Assembly (NCBI GenBank): GCA_026416455.1
Contig: JAOAFE010000004.1
Coordinates: forward strand, 1-64,000
Length of the DNA: 64,000 bases
Reading direction: 5' to 3'
From: Syntrophales bacterium
GTDB taxonomy: Bacteria > Desulfobacterota > Syntrophia > Syntrophales > UBA8958
Shown here: piece after piece, positions 46,312 through 54,786 of the stretch
How positions within the stretch are numbered: the stretch's first letter is position 1
Layout: every line of letters starts with the position of its first letter
The notes under the pieces: model-generated
Told to the model about the DNA's origin: nothing
The model's input: the letters and a program-made list of their open reading frames with translations, nothing else
Databases searched by the model: none
Made by a program: the position numbers and the translations under genes

Positions 46312-48618
46312 TTATGATACGGTAGAAGAGATACAGACTTTGAGTACCTGATCCAGGTCTGTTTCTCCCTGCAGGACTTTTGCGATTCCGTCTTGGAGAA
46401 GGGTACGCATGCCCTCCTCCAAGGCGAGATCTTTTATGACATCCCCGGACGTTCTCTCTTTTATGGCTTGCTTTATTTTTTTTGTTCCCACCAGCAGCTC
46501 GTGTACCGCCAATCTTCCTCGGTATCCCGTTCCATCGCAAAAACTACACCCCACTCTTCGGTAGAGGGGCAATTCCGGCCGATAAGAGGGCATTTCATGA
46601 CGCTCCCACCAATATGCACCGTAATAGTTCATGAGATGTTCATATTCATCACGGGACGGGTGATAGGGTTCCTTGCATTTATCACACAGGCGTCTGGCCA
46701 GGCGCTGAGCGAGGACGCCGAGCAGGGCATCGGCAAAATTTACGGGATCGATCCCCATTTCGATGAGACGTTGGATCGTCTCTACGGCGCTATTTGTGTG
46801 AAGGGTACTCAGGACGAGGTGTCCCGTAAGTGATGCCTCTACGGCGGTTTTGGCCGTTTCAAAATCTCTCATCTCCCCGATCATGATGACATCCGGATCG
46901 GCCCGCAAAAAAGACCTGAGTACTTCGGCAAAGGTAAGACCAATTTTGGGCATAACCTGAACCTGTCTGAGGCCCGGCTGGACAATCTCCACCGGATCTT
47001 CGGCCGTCCAGATCTTTCTCTCTTCCGTATTTATCTGTCCTAAAGCAGAATGCAAGGTAGTGGTTTTACCCGATCCGGTGGGGCCCACACAGAGAATGAT
47101 ACCGTAAGGGTATTGGAGGAGGCTCTTGAATCTCTCTAAATTTCTAGGAGAAAATCCCATCTGCTCTAAGGGTAGGGGCTTGGCGGAAGAAAGGAGACGC
47201 AAGACGGCATCCTCATTGCCTCCCACCGTTGGGGTAATCTCCAGGCGATATTCTATTTTCCGATTCTGATATTTGATGAGGATCTTTCCGCTCTGGGGTT
47301 TTCGTCGCTCGGCTATGTCGAGATTGGCCATGATTTTCAGGCGCGATATTATGGCCTTTCTATAGTGATTGGGTATTTGATGGGCAATTTTACAGAGTCC
47401 GTCTATTCTATACCGAATGGTCAATGGGTGCTCACCGACACCCGGTTCGAGGTGAATATCCGAAGCCTCTTTATTGTAAGCATCGATTAAAATCTTGTTT
47501 ACGATGTTAACGATCTGGGAATCCGATTCACTAAGCGAGAGGGCGTCATCTCCCTCCTCCAGCTCCTCTTTTTCTTCGAGAACGGCCAAGTCTTCTATGA
47601 CATAATCTATCAGGGAACTAGCTTTGGCATAATGTCGTGAGATGGCATCTTCTATCTGTTTCCTCGTCGTAGCCACGAGTTCTATCCTTCGTCCCGTGTA
47701 GAAACGCAGATAATCGTAAATGGAATAATTAGTCGGTTCCCAAGTGGCCACGACCAGTTTCGTCCCGTCATCCAATAGGGGGAACACCTTTAGACGCTGG
47801 GCAATTTCGAAGGGAACTGTCTCCAACGCGTGAGGGTTAGGAATTTCCCGCTCAAGATCTACGATGGGCATACGAAATTTCTGGGCCAAAACTCGCACTA
47901 ACTGTTCTTCCGTAATCAGCCCTTTTTCGATCAATAACTCTCCCAGTTTTTTCCTCCTGCCCTTTTCTTGTTCCGCTAAGGCATGCTCCAGCTGTTCTTT
48001 AGTTATCAAACCTTCTTCGATTAAGAGATCTCCTACCCTGATGCGAGGATGACGGCCTTCCGTCTTTGCCTTTTCAATTTTCTCTTCGATTACCTGGTGG
48101 GAAATGGAGGTCTGACTCGAGATAATTTCTCCGATTTTTCTTTCCCTTAACTTTTTCTGCTCTGCCAAAGTCGCCTCGAGATCCTCGCTTTCGATTACCC
48201 CTTGGCTACGTAGAATTTGACCGACTTCCCTTACTTCACAGCGCGATTTAATGCCTACCACGGTAAAGAAAATTAAAGAGTAGGGGGTGTTTTCGTCTAC
48301 CGGAAGCCCAAAGAAACCGTTTCCAACCAATGCTTCATCGCTGACTTTAACTCTATAAGTGTTACCTGTCACGGTATTGATTTCGATGGCTACGAGGTCT
48401 TCTGGCAAATTTAATTCCACTTTATCAAGAAGGCGAATAGTGCAAATATCGTCTAAGGCGTATCTTTGAAGGGAGTGGACGGGTTCCACTAATATTGTGC
48501 AAGTGCTTATGTGGGGATTTAAATCTTCCGTAAGGAAGGCCCTTAAAATGTGACCATCAACGAATTCGACTTCCGCTTTACTATTCTTAGTTTTTGTCGC
48601 AATTATTTCCGTATTCAC
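46312..48618 (-). CDS. GspE/PilB-like ATPase with extended N-terminal region
   Basis: The 768-aa secretion/pilus ATPase has Walker A GPTGSGKTT, Asp box AEDPVEIVQPGLRQVQV, Walker B DPDVIMIGEMRDFETAKTA, a His box (TGHLVLSTLHTNSA), and a zinc motif CDKCKEPY ... CSFCDGTGYRGR. It is about 200 residues longer than GspE. An extra domain (about 1-125) with EVEFVDGHILRAFL precedes two or three MshEN-like helix pairs (VGDLLIEEGLITKEQLEHALAEQ, LGELLIEKGLITEEQLVRVLAQ). Such MshEN modules can bind c-di-GMP in some family members; whether these do is untested. The GTG start overlaps the stop of the upstream gene. No pilin gene is near. Confidence 0.9.
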   Translation of the reverse strand: MNTEIIATKTKNSKAEVEFVDGHILRAFLTEDLNPHISTCTILVEPVHSLQRYALDDICTIRLLDKVELNLPEDLVAIEINTVTGNTYRVKVSDEALVGNGFFGLPVDENTPYSLIFFTVVGIKSRCEVREVGQILRSQGVIESEDLEATLAEQKKLRERKIGEIISSQTSISHQVIEEKIEKAKTEGRHPRIRVGDLLIEEGLITKEQLEHALAEQEKGRRKKLGELLIEKGLITEEQLVRVLAQKFRMPIVDLEREIPNPHALETVPFEIAQRLKVFPLLDDGTKLVVATWEPTNYSIYDYLRFYTGRRIELVATTRKQIEDAISRHYAKASSLIDYVIEDLAVLEEKEELEEGDDALSLSESDSQIVNIVNKILIDAYNKEASDIHLEPGVGEHPLTIRYRIDGLCKIAHQIPNHYRKAIISRLKIMANLDIAERRKPQSGKILIKYQNRKIEYRLEITPTVGGNEDAVLRLLSSAKPLPLEQMGFSPRNLERFKSLLQYPYGIILCVGPTGSGKTTTLHSALGQINTEERKIWTAEDPVEIVQPGLRQVQVMPKIGLTFAEVLRSFLRADPDVIMIGEMRDFETAKTAVEASLTGHLVLSTLHTNSAVETIQRLIEMGIDPVNFADALLGVLAQRLARRLCDKCKEPYHPSRDEYEHLMNYYGAYWWERHEMPSYRPELPLYRRVGCSFCDGTGYRGRLAVHELLVGTKKIKQAIKERTSGDVIKDLALEEGMRTLLQDGIAKVLQGETDLDQVLKVCISSTVS

Positions 48619-49445
48619 TTTACGTAATCGGGTAGTTCCCTTTCCTCCTTTCCCCTAAAGCTACAAACGATGGGACAATCACGGCAAGGGCTCTTAATAG
48701 CCGGAAGGGGTGGCTCTCCTTTAATCTGTTCGGCAATGAAATCAAGGCAGGAGGTAATATTTTCTGCCTCTCCAATCAGGGAAAAAGTTACCGATCCTTC
48801 GGCTCCTCCCCATCCACCGGCAGCAACGGGGAGCGCTTCCACCTCGAATAGGTCGGCGAAAGCATCGATTTCCGTATAAACATCCGCATCGGGAACACAT
48901 ACCATACCTGCGAAGGCGCCAATCCCTTTTAAGGTCTGAATTCCACCCAGGGATGATGAAGCGATGGGAACGGAAAATACGGTTTTTTCCAGGCCCACAG
49001 GGTATATGATTTTAAGCCCCCTTGCTTTCATGGCCAAATAGAACTGCCCCATCGTGCCACCGGTAGGGCCGGCCATTAAGACACCGACATTACCCTCTGC
49101 ATCGATGGCATTAGCTCCTTTTAAGAGCAGGTCTCCCGGGCCCAGTTTGTCTATCACCTCTGCGGGTTCTACATGGAGCACCTCTCCCCGATGAAAGATA
49201 AAAGGTTTTATGCGTTCTTTTGCTCCTAAGACGCAGAGGAAGCCTTTGATCGTTTGTCCGGCACAATACCTCGCCTTTTCTATTTTACCTCCTAAGAGCT
49301 CTTCTAAAATATAGGCATTAGTCGATCCCCGACCAATGAGCAAATAACCTTTTTGGCGGGCTTTCTCCACCTCGGGTCTTTTTACAATACCTTTGGCTAT
49401 TAATCTTTTTGCTTCCGCCGGTGTTAATGTAACGATGGCCTGCAT
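48615..49445 (-). CDS. Conserved protein of unknown function with C-terminal Cys cluster
   Basis: The 276-aa protein starts at the ATG at 49445, which has a perfect AGGAGGT upstream; the track start at 49484 is too early. It opens AIVTLTPAEAKRLIAKGIV, followed by GRGSTNAYILEELLG. It has several Gly-rich blocks (AGPTGGTMGQFYLAMKARGL, ASSSLGGIQTLKGIGAFAG, AAGGWGGAEGSV) and a closing SPCRDCPIVCS. I recall similar unnamed proteins in syntrophic and clostridial anaerobes, but no assigned function. The Cys cluster suggests a metal site (inference). It is divergent from a BadF-type activase and overlaps the GspE-like gene by 4 bp. Confidence 0.7.
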   Translation of the reverse strand: MQAIVTLTPAEAKRLIAKGIVKRPEVEKARQKGYLLIGRGSTNAYILEELLGGKIEKARYCAGQTIKGFLCVLGAKERIKPFIFHRGEVLHVEPAEVIDKLGPGDLLLKGANAIDAEGNVGVLMAGPTGGTMGQFYLAMKARGLKIIYPVGLEKTVFSVPIASSSLGGIQTLKGIGAFAGMVCVPDADVYTEIDAFADLFEVEALPVAAGGWGGAEGSVTFSLIGEAENITSCLDFIAEQIKGEPPLPAIKSPCRDCPIVCSFRGKEERELPDYVK

Positions 49446-49466
49446 AGTCACCTCCTTTAATTCTAG

Positions 49467-49495
49467 TTGCACTTTCAGAAGCACAGTTATACATA
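49467..49495 (+). promoter_or_regulatory. Candidate promoter of the activase/PilSR-like operon
   Basis: TTGCAC (49467-49472), 17 bases, TACATA (49490-49495) lie in the 100-bp gap between divergent genes. A second A/T-rich element (CATATAAAC) follows at about 49502. This is a moderate match only. Confidence 0.35.
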
Positions 49496-49545
49496 ATTAC
49501 CATATAAACACCATCTCTCGGAAAACATTCCGATCAGGGGCCAAT

Positions 49546-50319
49546 ATGTACACCATGGGAATCGACGTAGGATCCATTACCACAAAAGCGGCTTTGATTA
49601 AAGATGAAACTGTGCTGGGAACAAAGGTTGTTTTTACTGGATATAAAGTAGAGTCTGCCGTCCAACGGGTAATGAACGAATTACTTGGGTCTTTGGACGT
49701 TAAACTTCAAGACGTTCAAGCTATATGGGCGACGGGTTATGGGAGAAAGTCCGTCTCCATAGCCGAAAAAACTATAACAGAAATAATGGGACATGCGGCA
49801 GGTGCCTACTTTTTCGATCCCACCGTGAGAACCGTCATCGACATAGGGGGACAGGACAGTAAGGGTATATCAGTGGATGAGAAGGGAAGGGTCGTGAATT
49901 TTATCATGAACGACAAATGTGCCGCCGGTACAGGGAGATTCTTGGAAGTTATGGCCCGGGCTTTGGAGGTAGATCTTGAACAATTTGAAGAAATGTCTTT
50001 CCAATCAAATCGGCCGGCAAAGATAAGTAGTCTTTGTACGGTTTTTGCGGAGTCAGAAATTATCAGTCTCATCACAACAGGGGAAAAAAGGGAAAACATA
50101 ATCGCCGGTCTTCATCAGTCCATTGCCTTAAGGGTAGCGTCGATGCTTAGCCGCCTGGAGATAAAAGAAAAAGTCTTAATGTCTGGAGGGGTGGCCAAGA
50201 ATAGGGGCGTGGTAAAGGCACTGGAGCAAGTGCTGGGAGTTCCCATTATCACTTCTGAGTACGCACAGGAGTTGGGGGCAATCGGCGCCGCTATTCTGGC
50301 AGCCAGAGGAAGTTCATGA
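49546..50319 (+). CDS. BadF/BadG/HgdC-type CoA-enzyme activase (ASKHA ATPase)
   Basis: The 257-aa protein begins MYTMGIDVGSITTKAALIKD; the track start at 49393 lies in the divergent gene's region. It has phosphate-binding TVIDIGGQDSKGI and two Cys that would bridge a [4Fe-4S] cluster across a homodimer: Cys125 (NDKCAAGTGRFLE) and Cys164 (SSLCTVFAESE). LMSGGVAKNRGVVKALE also fits. Such activases use ATP to inject one low-potential electron into 2-hydroxyacyl-CoA dehydratases or benzoyl-CoA reductases. No partner enzyme lies in the window. It shares a 4-bp ATGA overlap with the downstream kinase, an unusual pairing. Confidence 0.9.
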   Translation: MYTMGIDVGSITTKAALIKDETVLGTKVVFTGYKVESAVQRVMNELLGSLDVKLQDVQAIWATGYGRKSVSIAEKTITEIMGHAAGAYFFDPTVRTVIDIGGQDSKGISVDEKGRVVNFIMNDKCAAGTGRFLEVMARALEVDLEQFEEMSFQSNRPAKISSLCTVFAESEIISLITTGEKRENIIAGLHQSIALRVASMLSRLEIKEKVLMSGGVAKNRGVVKALEQVLGVPIITSEYAQELGAIGAAILAARGSS

Positions 50320-51956
50320 ACAGAGGATTGACAGATTCGGATGAGTTAGCAAGGCGCGGGATAAACTATCTCATCTTTTTTAGATTTCTCGTTCTTGCTT
50401 TTCTACTAGGTGTCGTTGTTATCTTGGTGCGACAGATTGAGGGAGGGTTAGCAGAAGTATACCCTTTCTATTATTATCTTGTCATCACCCTATCCCTCCT
50501 TTTGAATTTTATCGCTTGGCTAATAAATAAGGGGAAAATATCTCCTTTCATTCACCTTTATCTTCATATCTCCTTCGACCTCATCGCCATAACATTTATG
50601 GTTTATCTGACCGGCGGCATCAATAGTATCTATCCTGTCCTTTATCAGCTTGTGATCATCTATGCGGTGTTCTTCCTCGGAAAGATCGGAGGCCTATACA
50701 GTGCCTCCGGAGCCAGCATTTTGTATGGAGTTTTAATAGATGCCGAATATCTACAAATTATACCCTCTTTCACTAGTCAGGCGACAGAGGGAAGCGTTAC
50801 GGCAGGATTCGTCCTCTTTCGTCTCTGCCTATACATCCTTTCCTATTACATTACGGCCGCCTTGGCTATATTCGTTGTCGAAAGGGAGCGAAGAACGGCC
50901 AGGCTCTTGAAAGAAAGCGAGAGGGCCTTCAGTGATTTATCTCGCCTCTATCAAAGCATCATCGAATCCGTAAGCACGGGAATTATCACCGTTGACAAGC
51001 GAGGGTTAATAAAAACCTTTAACCGTGCAGCCGGCCTTATTACAGGCTTAAAGCGGGAAGAGGTAATAAACAGACCGATTAACGAGATATTAAAAGATCT
51101 GCCCAATACCAATGCAGGTGAGGGAAGGGGGGAGATTCATCATTTAACACGAAATGGCAAACATTTAATTCTGGGCTATTCCTGCTCCCCCTTAAAGAAC
51201 GAGAGAGATGAAGAGATAGGAGAAATCATTCTGCTTCGGGATTTGACGGATATCAGATTGATGCAGGAAGAGGCAAAGAAAAATGAGAGACTTGCTTTCA
51301 TTGGACAGATGGCAGCCAACCTGGCCCATGAATTTCGTAATCCCCTTATGTCGATGAGCGGGTCAATCCAAATGCTCAAACGTACGCTTCCCTTGGGAGA
51401 AGAGGAAAGACGGTTGATGGACATCATCGCAAGAGCGCGCGATAGGCTGGAGGCTGTAATCGGCGACTTTCTTCTTCTGTCTCGACAAAAGCGAAGGGAA
51501 GTAGAGGAGTTAAGTCTCTCGCCATTATTAGAAGAATTAATCGATCGGGTGAGAAAAGAAGGTGACGGTGCGAAAGAAATTGACTTCAATATAGAAGCCG
51601 ATCAGAATATTACCTTTAAAGGTAATCGAGACGAGCTGAGACATCTCGTCTATAATCTTCTCCTCAATGCGGTGCAGGCCGTGGGGGAAAAAGGCAAGAT
51701 TAAAGTGTCGGCTAAATACGTTAGTAAAAACAGTCAAAATGCGGTTGAGATAGCAGTGGAAGACAACGGTATGGGCATTCCAAGAGAAGAAATAAATCAC
51801 ATTTTCGAACCTTTCTATACCACTAAAGATAAGGGCACAGGACTTGGATTAAGTATTGTCAGCACCATCGTTCAGACGTACGGTGGAACGATAGAGGTGG
51901 ATAGCAACCCCGGTATAAGTACCAAATTCACGGTTACTCTACCTTATCAACAGTGA
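50316..51956 (+). CDS. PilS-like membrane sensor histidine kinase with PAS domain
   Basis: The 546-aa kinase has six hydrophobic helices in residues 15-190. A PAS domain (about 210-315, SIIESVSTGIITVDKRGLIKTFNRAAG) and HisKA with His338 (NLAHEFRNPLMS) follow. The HATPase region has VYNLLLNAVQAV, VEDNGMGIP and TKDKGTGLGLSIV. The 6TM-PAS-kinase layout and the sigma-54 regulator 9 bp downstream are those of PilS-PilR, but the context (activase before, Liv operon after) would also suit an AtoS/NtrB-like role. The signal is unknown. Confidence 0.88.
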   Translation: MNRGLTDSDELARRGINYLIFFRFLVLAFLLGVVVILVRQIEGGLAEVYPFYYYLVITLSLLLNFIAWLINKGKISPFIHLYLHISFDLIAITFMVYLTGGINSIYPVLYQLVIIYAVFFLGKIGGLYSASGASILYGVLIDAEYLQIIPSFTSQATEGSVTAGFVLFRLCLYILSYYITAALAIFVVERERRTARLLKESERAFSDLSRLYQSIIESVSTGIITVDKRGLIKTFNRAAGLITGLKREEVINRPINEILKDLPNTNAGEGRGEIHHLTRNGKHLILGYSCSPLKNERDEEIGEIILLRDLTDIRLMQEEAKKNERLAFIGQMAANLAHEFRNPLMSMSGSIQMLKRTLPLGEEERRLMDIIARARDRLEAVIGDFLLLSRQKRREVEELSLSPLLEELIDRVRKEGDGAKEIDFNIEADQNITFKGNRDELRHLVYNLLLNAVQAVGEKGKIKVSAKYVSKNSQNAVEIAVEDNGMGIPREEINHIFEPFYTTKDKGTGLGLSIVSTIVQTYGGTIEVDSNPGISTKFTVTLPYQQ

Positions 51957-51965
51957 GGGAAGACC

Positions 51966-53330
51966 ATGAGGGGGCATATTCTAATCGTTGATGATGATCG
52001 TGAAATGAGGGATTTCCTCGAAATCCTCCTTGAAAAGGAAGGGTACAAAGTAAAAACGGCAGAAAGGGCGGATAAGGCTCTTCGCTATTTATCTCAAGAC
52101 GAGTTCGATCTTATTATCACCGACCTCAAAATGCCGAAAATAGACGGTTTAGATTTTCTGAGACGGGTGAGAGAAATAAACGAAAAGGTGAGAGTCATTC
52201 TCGTTACCGCCTTTGCTTCGGCTGAAACGGCCTACGAGGCCATGAAAGAAGGGGCGTTCGATTATGTAGAGAAACATTTCGAAGTTGATAGCTTTCTGGA
52301 CATCGTTGAGCGCGCCCTGAAACAGAAGAAAGAGAAAAAGGAAGGTGACGGCGCCTTCACCCCGGGACAGGTCGTTAAATTTGGCCAGATGCTGACGAGG
52401 AATAAGGAAATGATACGCATTTTCAACATGATAAAGAAAATAGCCGACACAACGGCGAATGTCCTTATCCTCGGTGAGAGCGGTACGGGTAAGGAATTGG
52501 TGGCTCGAGCTATTCATGAACACAGTAGCAGGAAAAGCCGGCCTTTTGTTGCCATAAACTGCGGAGGGATACCGGAAAATCTTCTCGAATCCGAATTGTT
52601 CGGACATGTGAAAGGCTCTTTTACGGGTGCTTACACCGATAAAATAGGGCTCATGGAATTGGCTTCGGGGGGTACCGTGTTCCTCGACGAAATATCCGAG
52701 CTTACTCCGGCGCTACAGGTTAAACTGTTGAGAGTAGTAGAAGAAAAAAGTTTTCGTCGTGTCGGTGGCGGGGAAAACATTCACGTGAATATCAGAATAA
52801 TTTCGGCCACGAATCGCAATTTACAAGAGAGGGTAAAAGCAGGTAAATTTCGGGAAGATTTGTACTATCGTTTGAATGTTATCCCCATTGAATTACCCCC
52901 GTTAAGGCATAGAAAGGAAGACATACCCATTTTGGTTGAGCATTTCATTGAGAAGTATGCCCGTGCTTTTTCTAAAGAGATCCGAAATATTTCTTCTTAT
53001 GCTTTAGAGCTCTTATCCCAATACTCATTTCCCGGCAATATTCGTGAATTGGAGCATATAATAGAGCGTTCCGTGGCTTTGGAAACATCTAATATTATTT
53101 TACCCGACAATTTAATCTTTGATTTAACAAAGTCCGAGGATGCTCTTTCTAAACTGGATGAAATAGGGGATGAAGGGATCAATTTAAACGAGGTTCTCAC
53201 CAAAATAGAAAAAAGCTTAATTGAGAAAGCCTTAAAAAAGGTAAACGGATCTCGAACGAAAGCAGCAGAGCTGTTACACATCACTGTGGATTCCTTAAAA
53301 TACCGCATGGAAAAACTAAATATCACATAA
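51966..53330 (+). CDS. Sigma-54-dependent response regulator (NtrC/PilR family)
   Basis: The 454-aa activator has a receiver (DDDRE, phospho-acceptor Asp53 in [11 protein letters not shown], Thr81, Lys103). Its AAA+ domain has Walker A GESGTGKE (about 170-177), the sigma-54 contact loop GSFTGA (217-222; usual GAFTGA) and [12 protein letters not shown]. It ends in a Fis-type helix-turn-helix ([28 protein letters not shown]). One oddity: the conserved Lys-Pro of the receiver reads Lys-His ([11 protein letters not shown]). It is the cognate partner of the kinase before it. A sigma-54 promoter was looked for nearby and not found convincingly. Confidence 0.92.
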   Translation: MRGHILIVDDDREMRDFLEILLEKEGYKVKTAERADKALRYLSQDEFDLIITDLKMPKIDGLDFLRRVREINEKVRVILVTAFASAETAYEAMKEGAFDYVEKHFEVDSFLDIVERALKQKKEKKEGDGAFTPGQVVKFGQMLTRNKEMIRIFNMIKKIADTTANVLILGESGTGKELVARAIHEHSSRKSRPFVAINCGGIPENLLESELFGHVKGSFTGAYTDKIGLMELASGGTVFLDEISELTPALQVKLLRVVEEKSFRRVGGGENIHVNIRIISATNRNLQERVKAGKFREDLYYRLNVIPIELPPLRHRKEDIPILVEHFIEKYARAFSKEIRNISSYALELLSQYSFPGNIRELEHIIERSVALETSNIILPDNLIFDLTKSEDALSKLDEIGDEGINLNEVLTKIEKSLIEKALKKVNGSRTKAAELLHITVDSLKYRMEKLNIT

Positions 53331-53342
53331 ATCAAAATTATC

Positions 53343-53366
53343 TTGACAGGAAAAAGGCTCTATAAT
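53343..53366 (+). promoter_or_regulatory. Promoter-like elements upstream of the Liv leader
   Basis: A perfect TTGACA (53343-53348) and a perfect TATAAT (53361-53366) lie 13 bases after the regulator's stop, but only 12 bases separate them, too short for a normal sigma-70 promoter. TATAAT may work with another upstream element (TTATCT at 17 bases). A transcript from here would run through the leader below. Confidence 0.4.
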
Positions 53367-53403
53367 ATTGACGGCACAGAGGTAAACATGGGCGATAAGT
53401 TAT

Positions 53404-53412
53404 TTATCCACA
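53404..53412 (+). promoter_or_regulatory. Single DnaA-box-like site TTATCCACA
   Basis: An exact match to the consensus DnaA box TTATNCACA lies in the leader region. Only one copy was seen, and there is no AT-rich unwinding region or dnaA/dnaN gene, so it is not evidence of an origin. It could be chance or a DnaA regulatory site. Confidence 0.35.
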
Positions 53413-53446
53413 ATTCATTCTTTAGCTTTTACGGTTTTTTCCGTTT

Positions 53447-53500
53447 GGTCTGCTGGCGGCAGCCGTAACTTAAAAAGTGAGGATAGGCCGCGGGCAGACC
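53447..53500 (+). ncRNA. Structured leader hairpin (candidate antiterminator) of the Liv operon
   Basis: GGTCTGC (53447-53453) pairs perfectly with GCAGACC (53494-53500), and GCGGC (53456-53460) with GCCGC (53487-53491). This gives a nearly continuous 13-bp stem with a small apical ACTT/AAGT hairpin. Its 3' arm contains the whole left arm of the first terminator (53488-53495), so the two structures exclude each other. This is the arrangement of a riboswitch or attenuator. I do not recognise a known aptamer family in it. Confidence 0.6.
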
Positions 53501-53524
53501 GAAAGATCGCCCGCGGTTTTTTTT
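53488..53524 (+). terminator. Intrinsic terminator 1 in the Liv leader
   Basis: CCGCGGGC (53488-53495) pairs with GCCCGCGG (53509-53516), followed by eight T. The loop can extend the stem, closing on a GAAA tetraloop. It lies 56 bases upstream of the livK-like start codon. Confidence 0.88.
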
Positions 53525-53526
53525 AG

Positions 53527-53554
53527 ACCGTGGGTATATCCACGGTTTTTTTTT
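53527..53554 (+). terminator. Intrinsic terminator 2 in the Liv leader
   Basis: ACCGTGG (53527-53533) pairs with CCACGGT (53540-53546), with a 6-base loop and a run of nine T ending 11 bases before the Shine-Dalgarno of the livK-like gene. There is no room for a promoter between it and the gene. Confidence 0.88.
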
Positions 53555-53579
53555 AAACTTTTACAGGAGGTATAGGGAG

Positions 53580-54782
53580 ATGACAGAGATGAGAACCAAG
53601 GGTTGGTGGCTTTTGATGGTGGCCATGTTATGTCTGACCTACACCTGGGCAGAAGCCAAGACCATCAAAGTCGGAGCGGCTATCAACATGACAGGACCGG
53701 CTTCTACGTGGGGTCAATATCATGCCAAAGGGATGGGGGACTACTTTAGGTACGTCAATGAAGTGAAGGGAGGAGTAGGGGGAAACAAGATCGAACTGAT
53801 TTTGGTCGATACACAGTATAAGGTACCAGAAGCCCAGGCGGCGGTTAAGAGATTTGCCGTACAAGACCAGGTAGACATGATAGCTACCTGGAGCACAGGA
53901 GAGGGACTGGCGGCCAAGCCAATGGTGCAACAGTACAAAATACCTACCATCAACTTTTCTACGGGATGGGAAATTCTAACGCCACCGGTAGATTATATGT
54001 ACCTTCCCTTTGGAAGCTACCGAATGGATTGCTATGCGATTTTAGCCTATATCAAGACCATCCATCGAACTAAAGACAAGCCCAAAGTAGGACTTTTAAC
54101 TTACAATAATGCCTACGGACGTTCGATTCATCAACCCAGTAAGGAGTATGCAGAAAAGGTTGGGATTGACATTGTAGCCATAGAGGAATTTCCACCTAAA
54201 ACGGTAGACCTGACGACAGAACTTCTGAGACTACAGAAAAGCGGGGCAAGTTACATATTCCTGCAGATGCTTCCTGCTGCCATAATTACTACTTTGAAGA
54301 GTGCAGACCGGATAAACTATCAGCCTATGTTTCTGGGTACCTGGACGTCGACAGATCCCGATTTCTTTAAACAAGGCCAAGGCTTAATTAAGGACCGGTT
54401 AATTATCCAATTTCCCGGTTGTGTGCCGGGAGATAAGACACCGGGCATAAAGCTCGTTCAGACCCTGATGGAAAAATATAAGACCGTAAGCACTTTTGAT
54501 GCCGCCTACTGGGAAGGAATTGTTGTTGCTTCTATTATGGAAAGGGCTTTCCAGAGGGCGTACGAACGGAAAAAAGAAATCAATCGCGAAACCATCACCG
54601 AGGCGTTGGAAACATTCCACAATGAAGATTTTGGCGGTCTGGTTCCCCCGGTTACTTACACGAAAACCAATCACGAAGCATCTTTTATGGCGCGTATCGT
54701 AAGGGTAAAAGAGGATGGGTCTTTCATTCCGCTGACACAATTTTTCGACCCCTCTAAGGAAAAAATAAAATTGATTAAGTAA
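53580..54782 (+). CDS. Liv-type ABC transporter substrate-binding protein
   Basis: The 400-aa periplasmic binding protein has a signal peptide (about residues 1-26: basic start, WLLMVAMLCLTYTW, then AEA-K). The type I fold starts KTIKVGAAINMTGPASTWGQYHAKGM, with VDTQYKVPEAQAAVKRFAVQDQVDMI as in LivK/AmiC relatives. AGGAGG sits eight bases before the ATG. In deltaproteobacteria such proteins bind amino acids, short amides or organic/aromatic acids. The acyl-CoA synthetase in the same operon points to an acid substrate (inference). Transcription must pass two terminators just upstream. Confidence 0.88.
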   Translation: MTEMRTKGWWLLMVAMLCLTYTWAEAKTIKVGAAINMTGPASTWGQYHAKGMGDYFRYVNEVKGGVGGNKIELILVDTQYKVPEAQAAVKRFAVQDQVDMIATWSTGEGLAAKPMVQQYKIPTINFSTGWEILTPPVDYMYLPFGSYRMDCYAILAYIKTIHRTKDKPKVGLLTYNNAYGRSIHQPSKEYAEKVGIDIVAIEEFPPKTVDLTTELLRLQKSGASYIFLQMLPAAIITTLKSADRINYQPMFLGTWTSTDPDFFKQGQGLIKDRLIIQFPGCVPGDKTPGIKLVQTLMEKYKTVSTFDAAYWEGIVVASIMERAFQRAYERKKEINRETITEALETFHNEDFGGLVPPVTYTKTNHEASFMARIVRVKEDGSFIPLTQFFDPSKEKIKLIK

Positions 54783-54786
54783 ACGG

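Noticed and set aside
53404-53412. Replication origin suggested by a DnaA box
   Set aside because: Only one box, no cluster, no AT-rich unwinding element, and no dnaA/dnaN/gyrB genes in the neighbourhood.
53430-53524. Known small RNA (6S or SRP RNA) in the Liv leader
   Set aside because: The SRP GGAA-type loop region and a 6S-like central bulge are not visible, though a covariance search was not possible; kept as an unclassified leader.
53330-53579. Sigma-54 promoter for the Liv operon controlled by the adjacent NtrC-like regulator
   Set aside because: I found no TGGCAC-N5-TTGC-type sequence with the GG-N10-GC spacing in the intergenic region.
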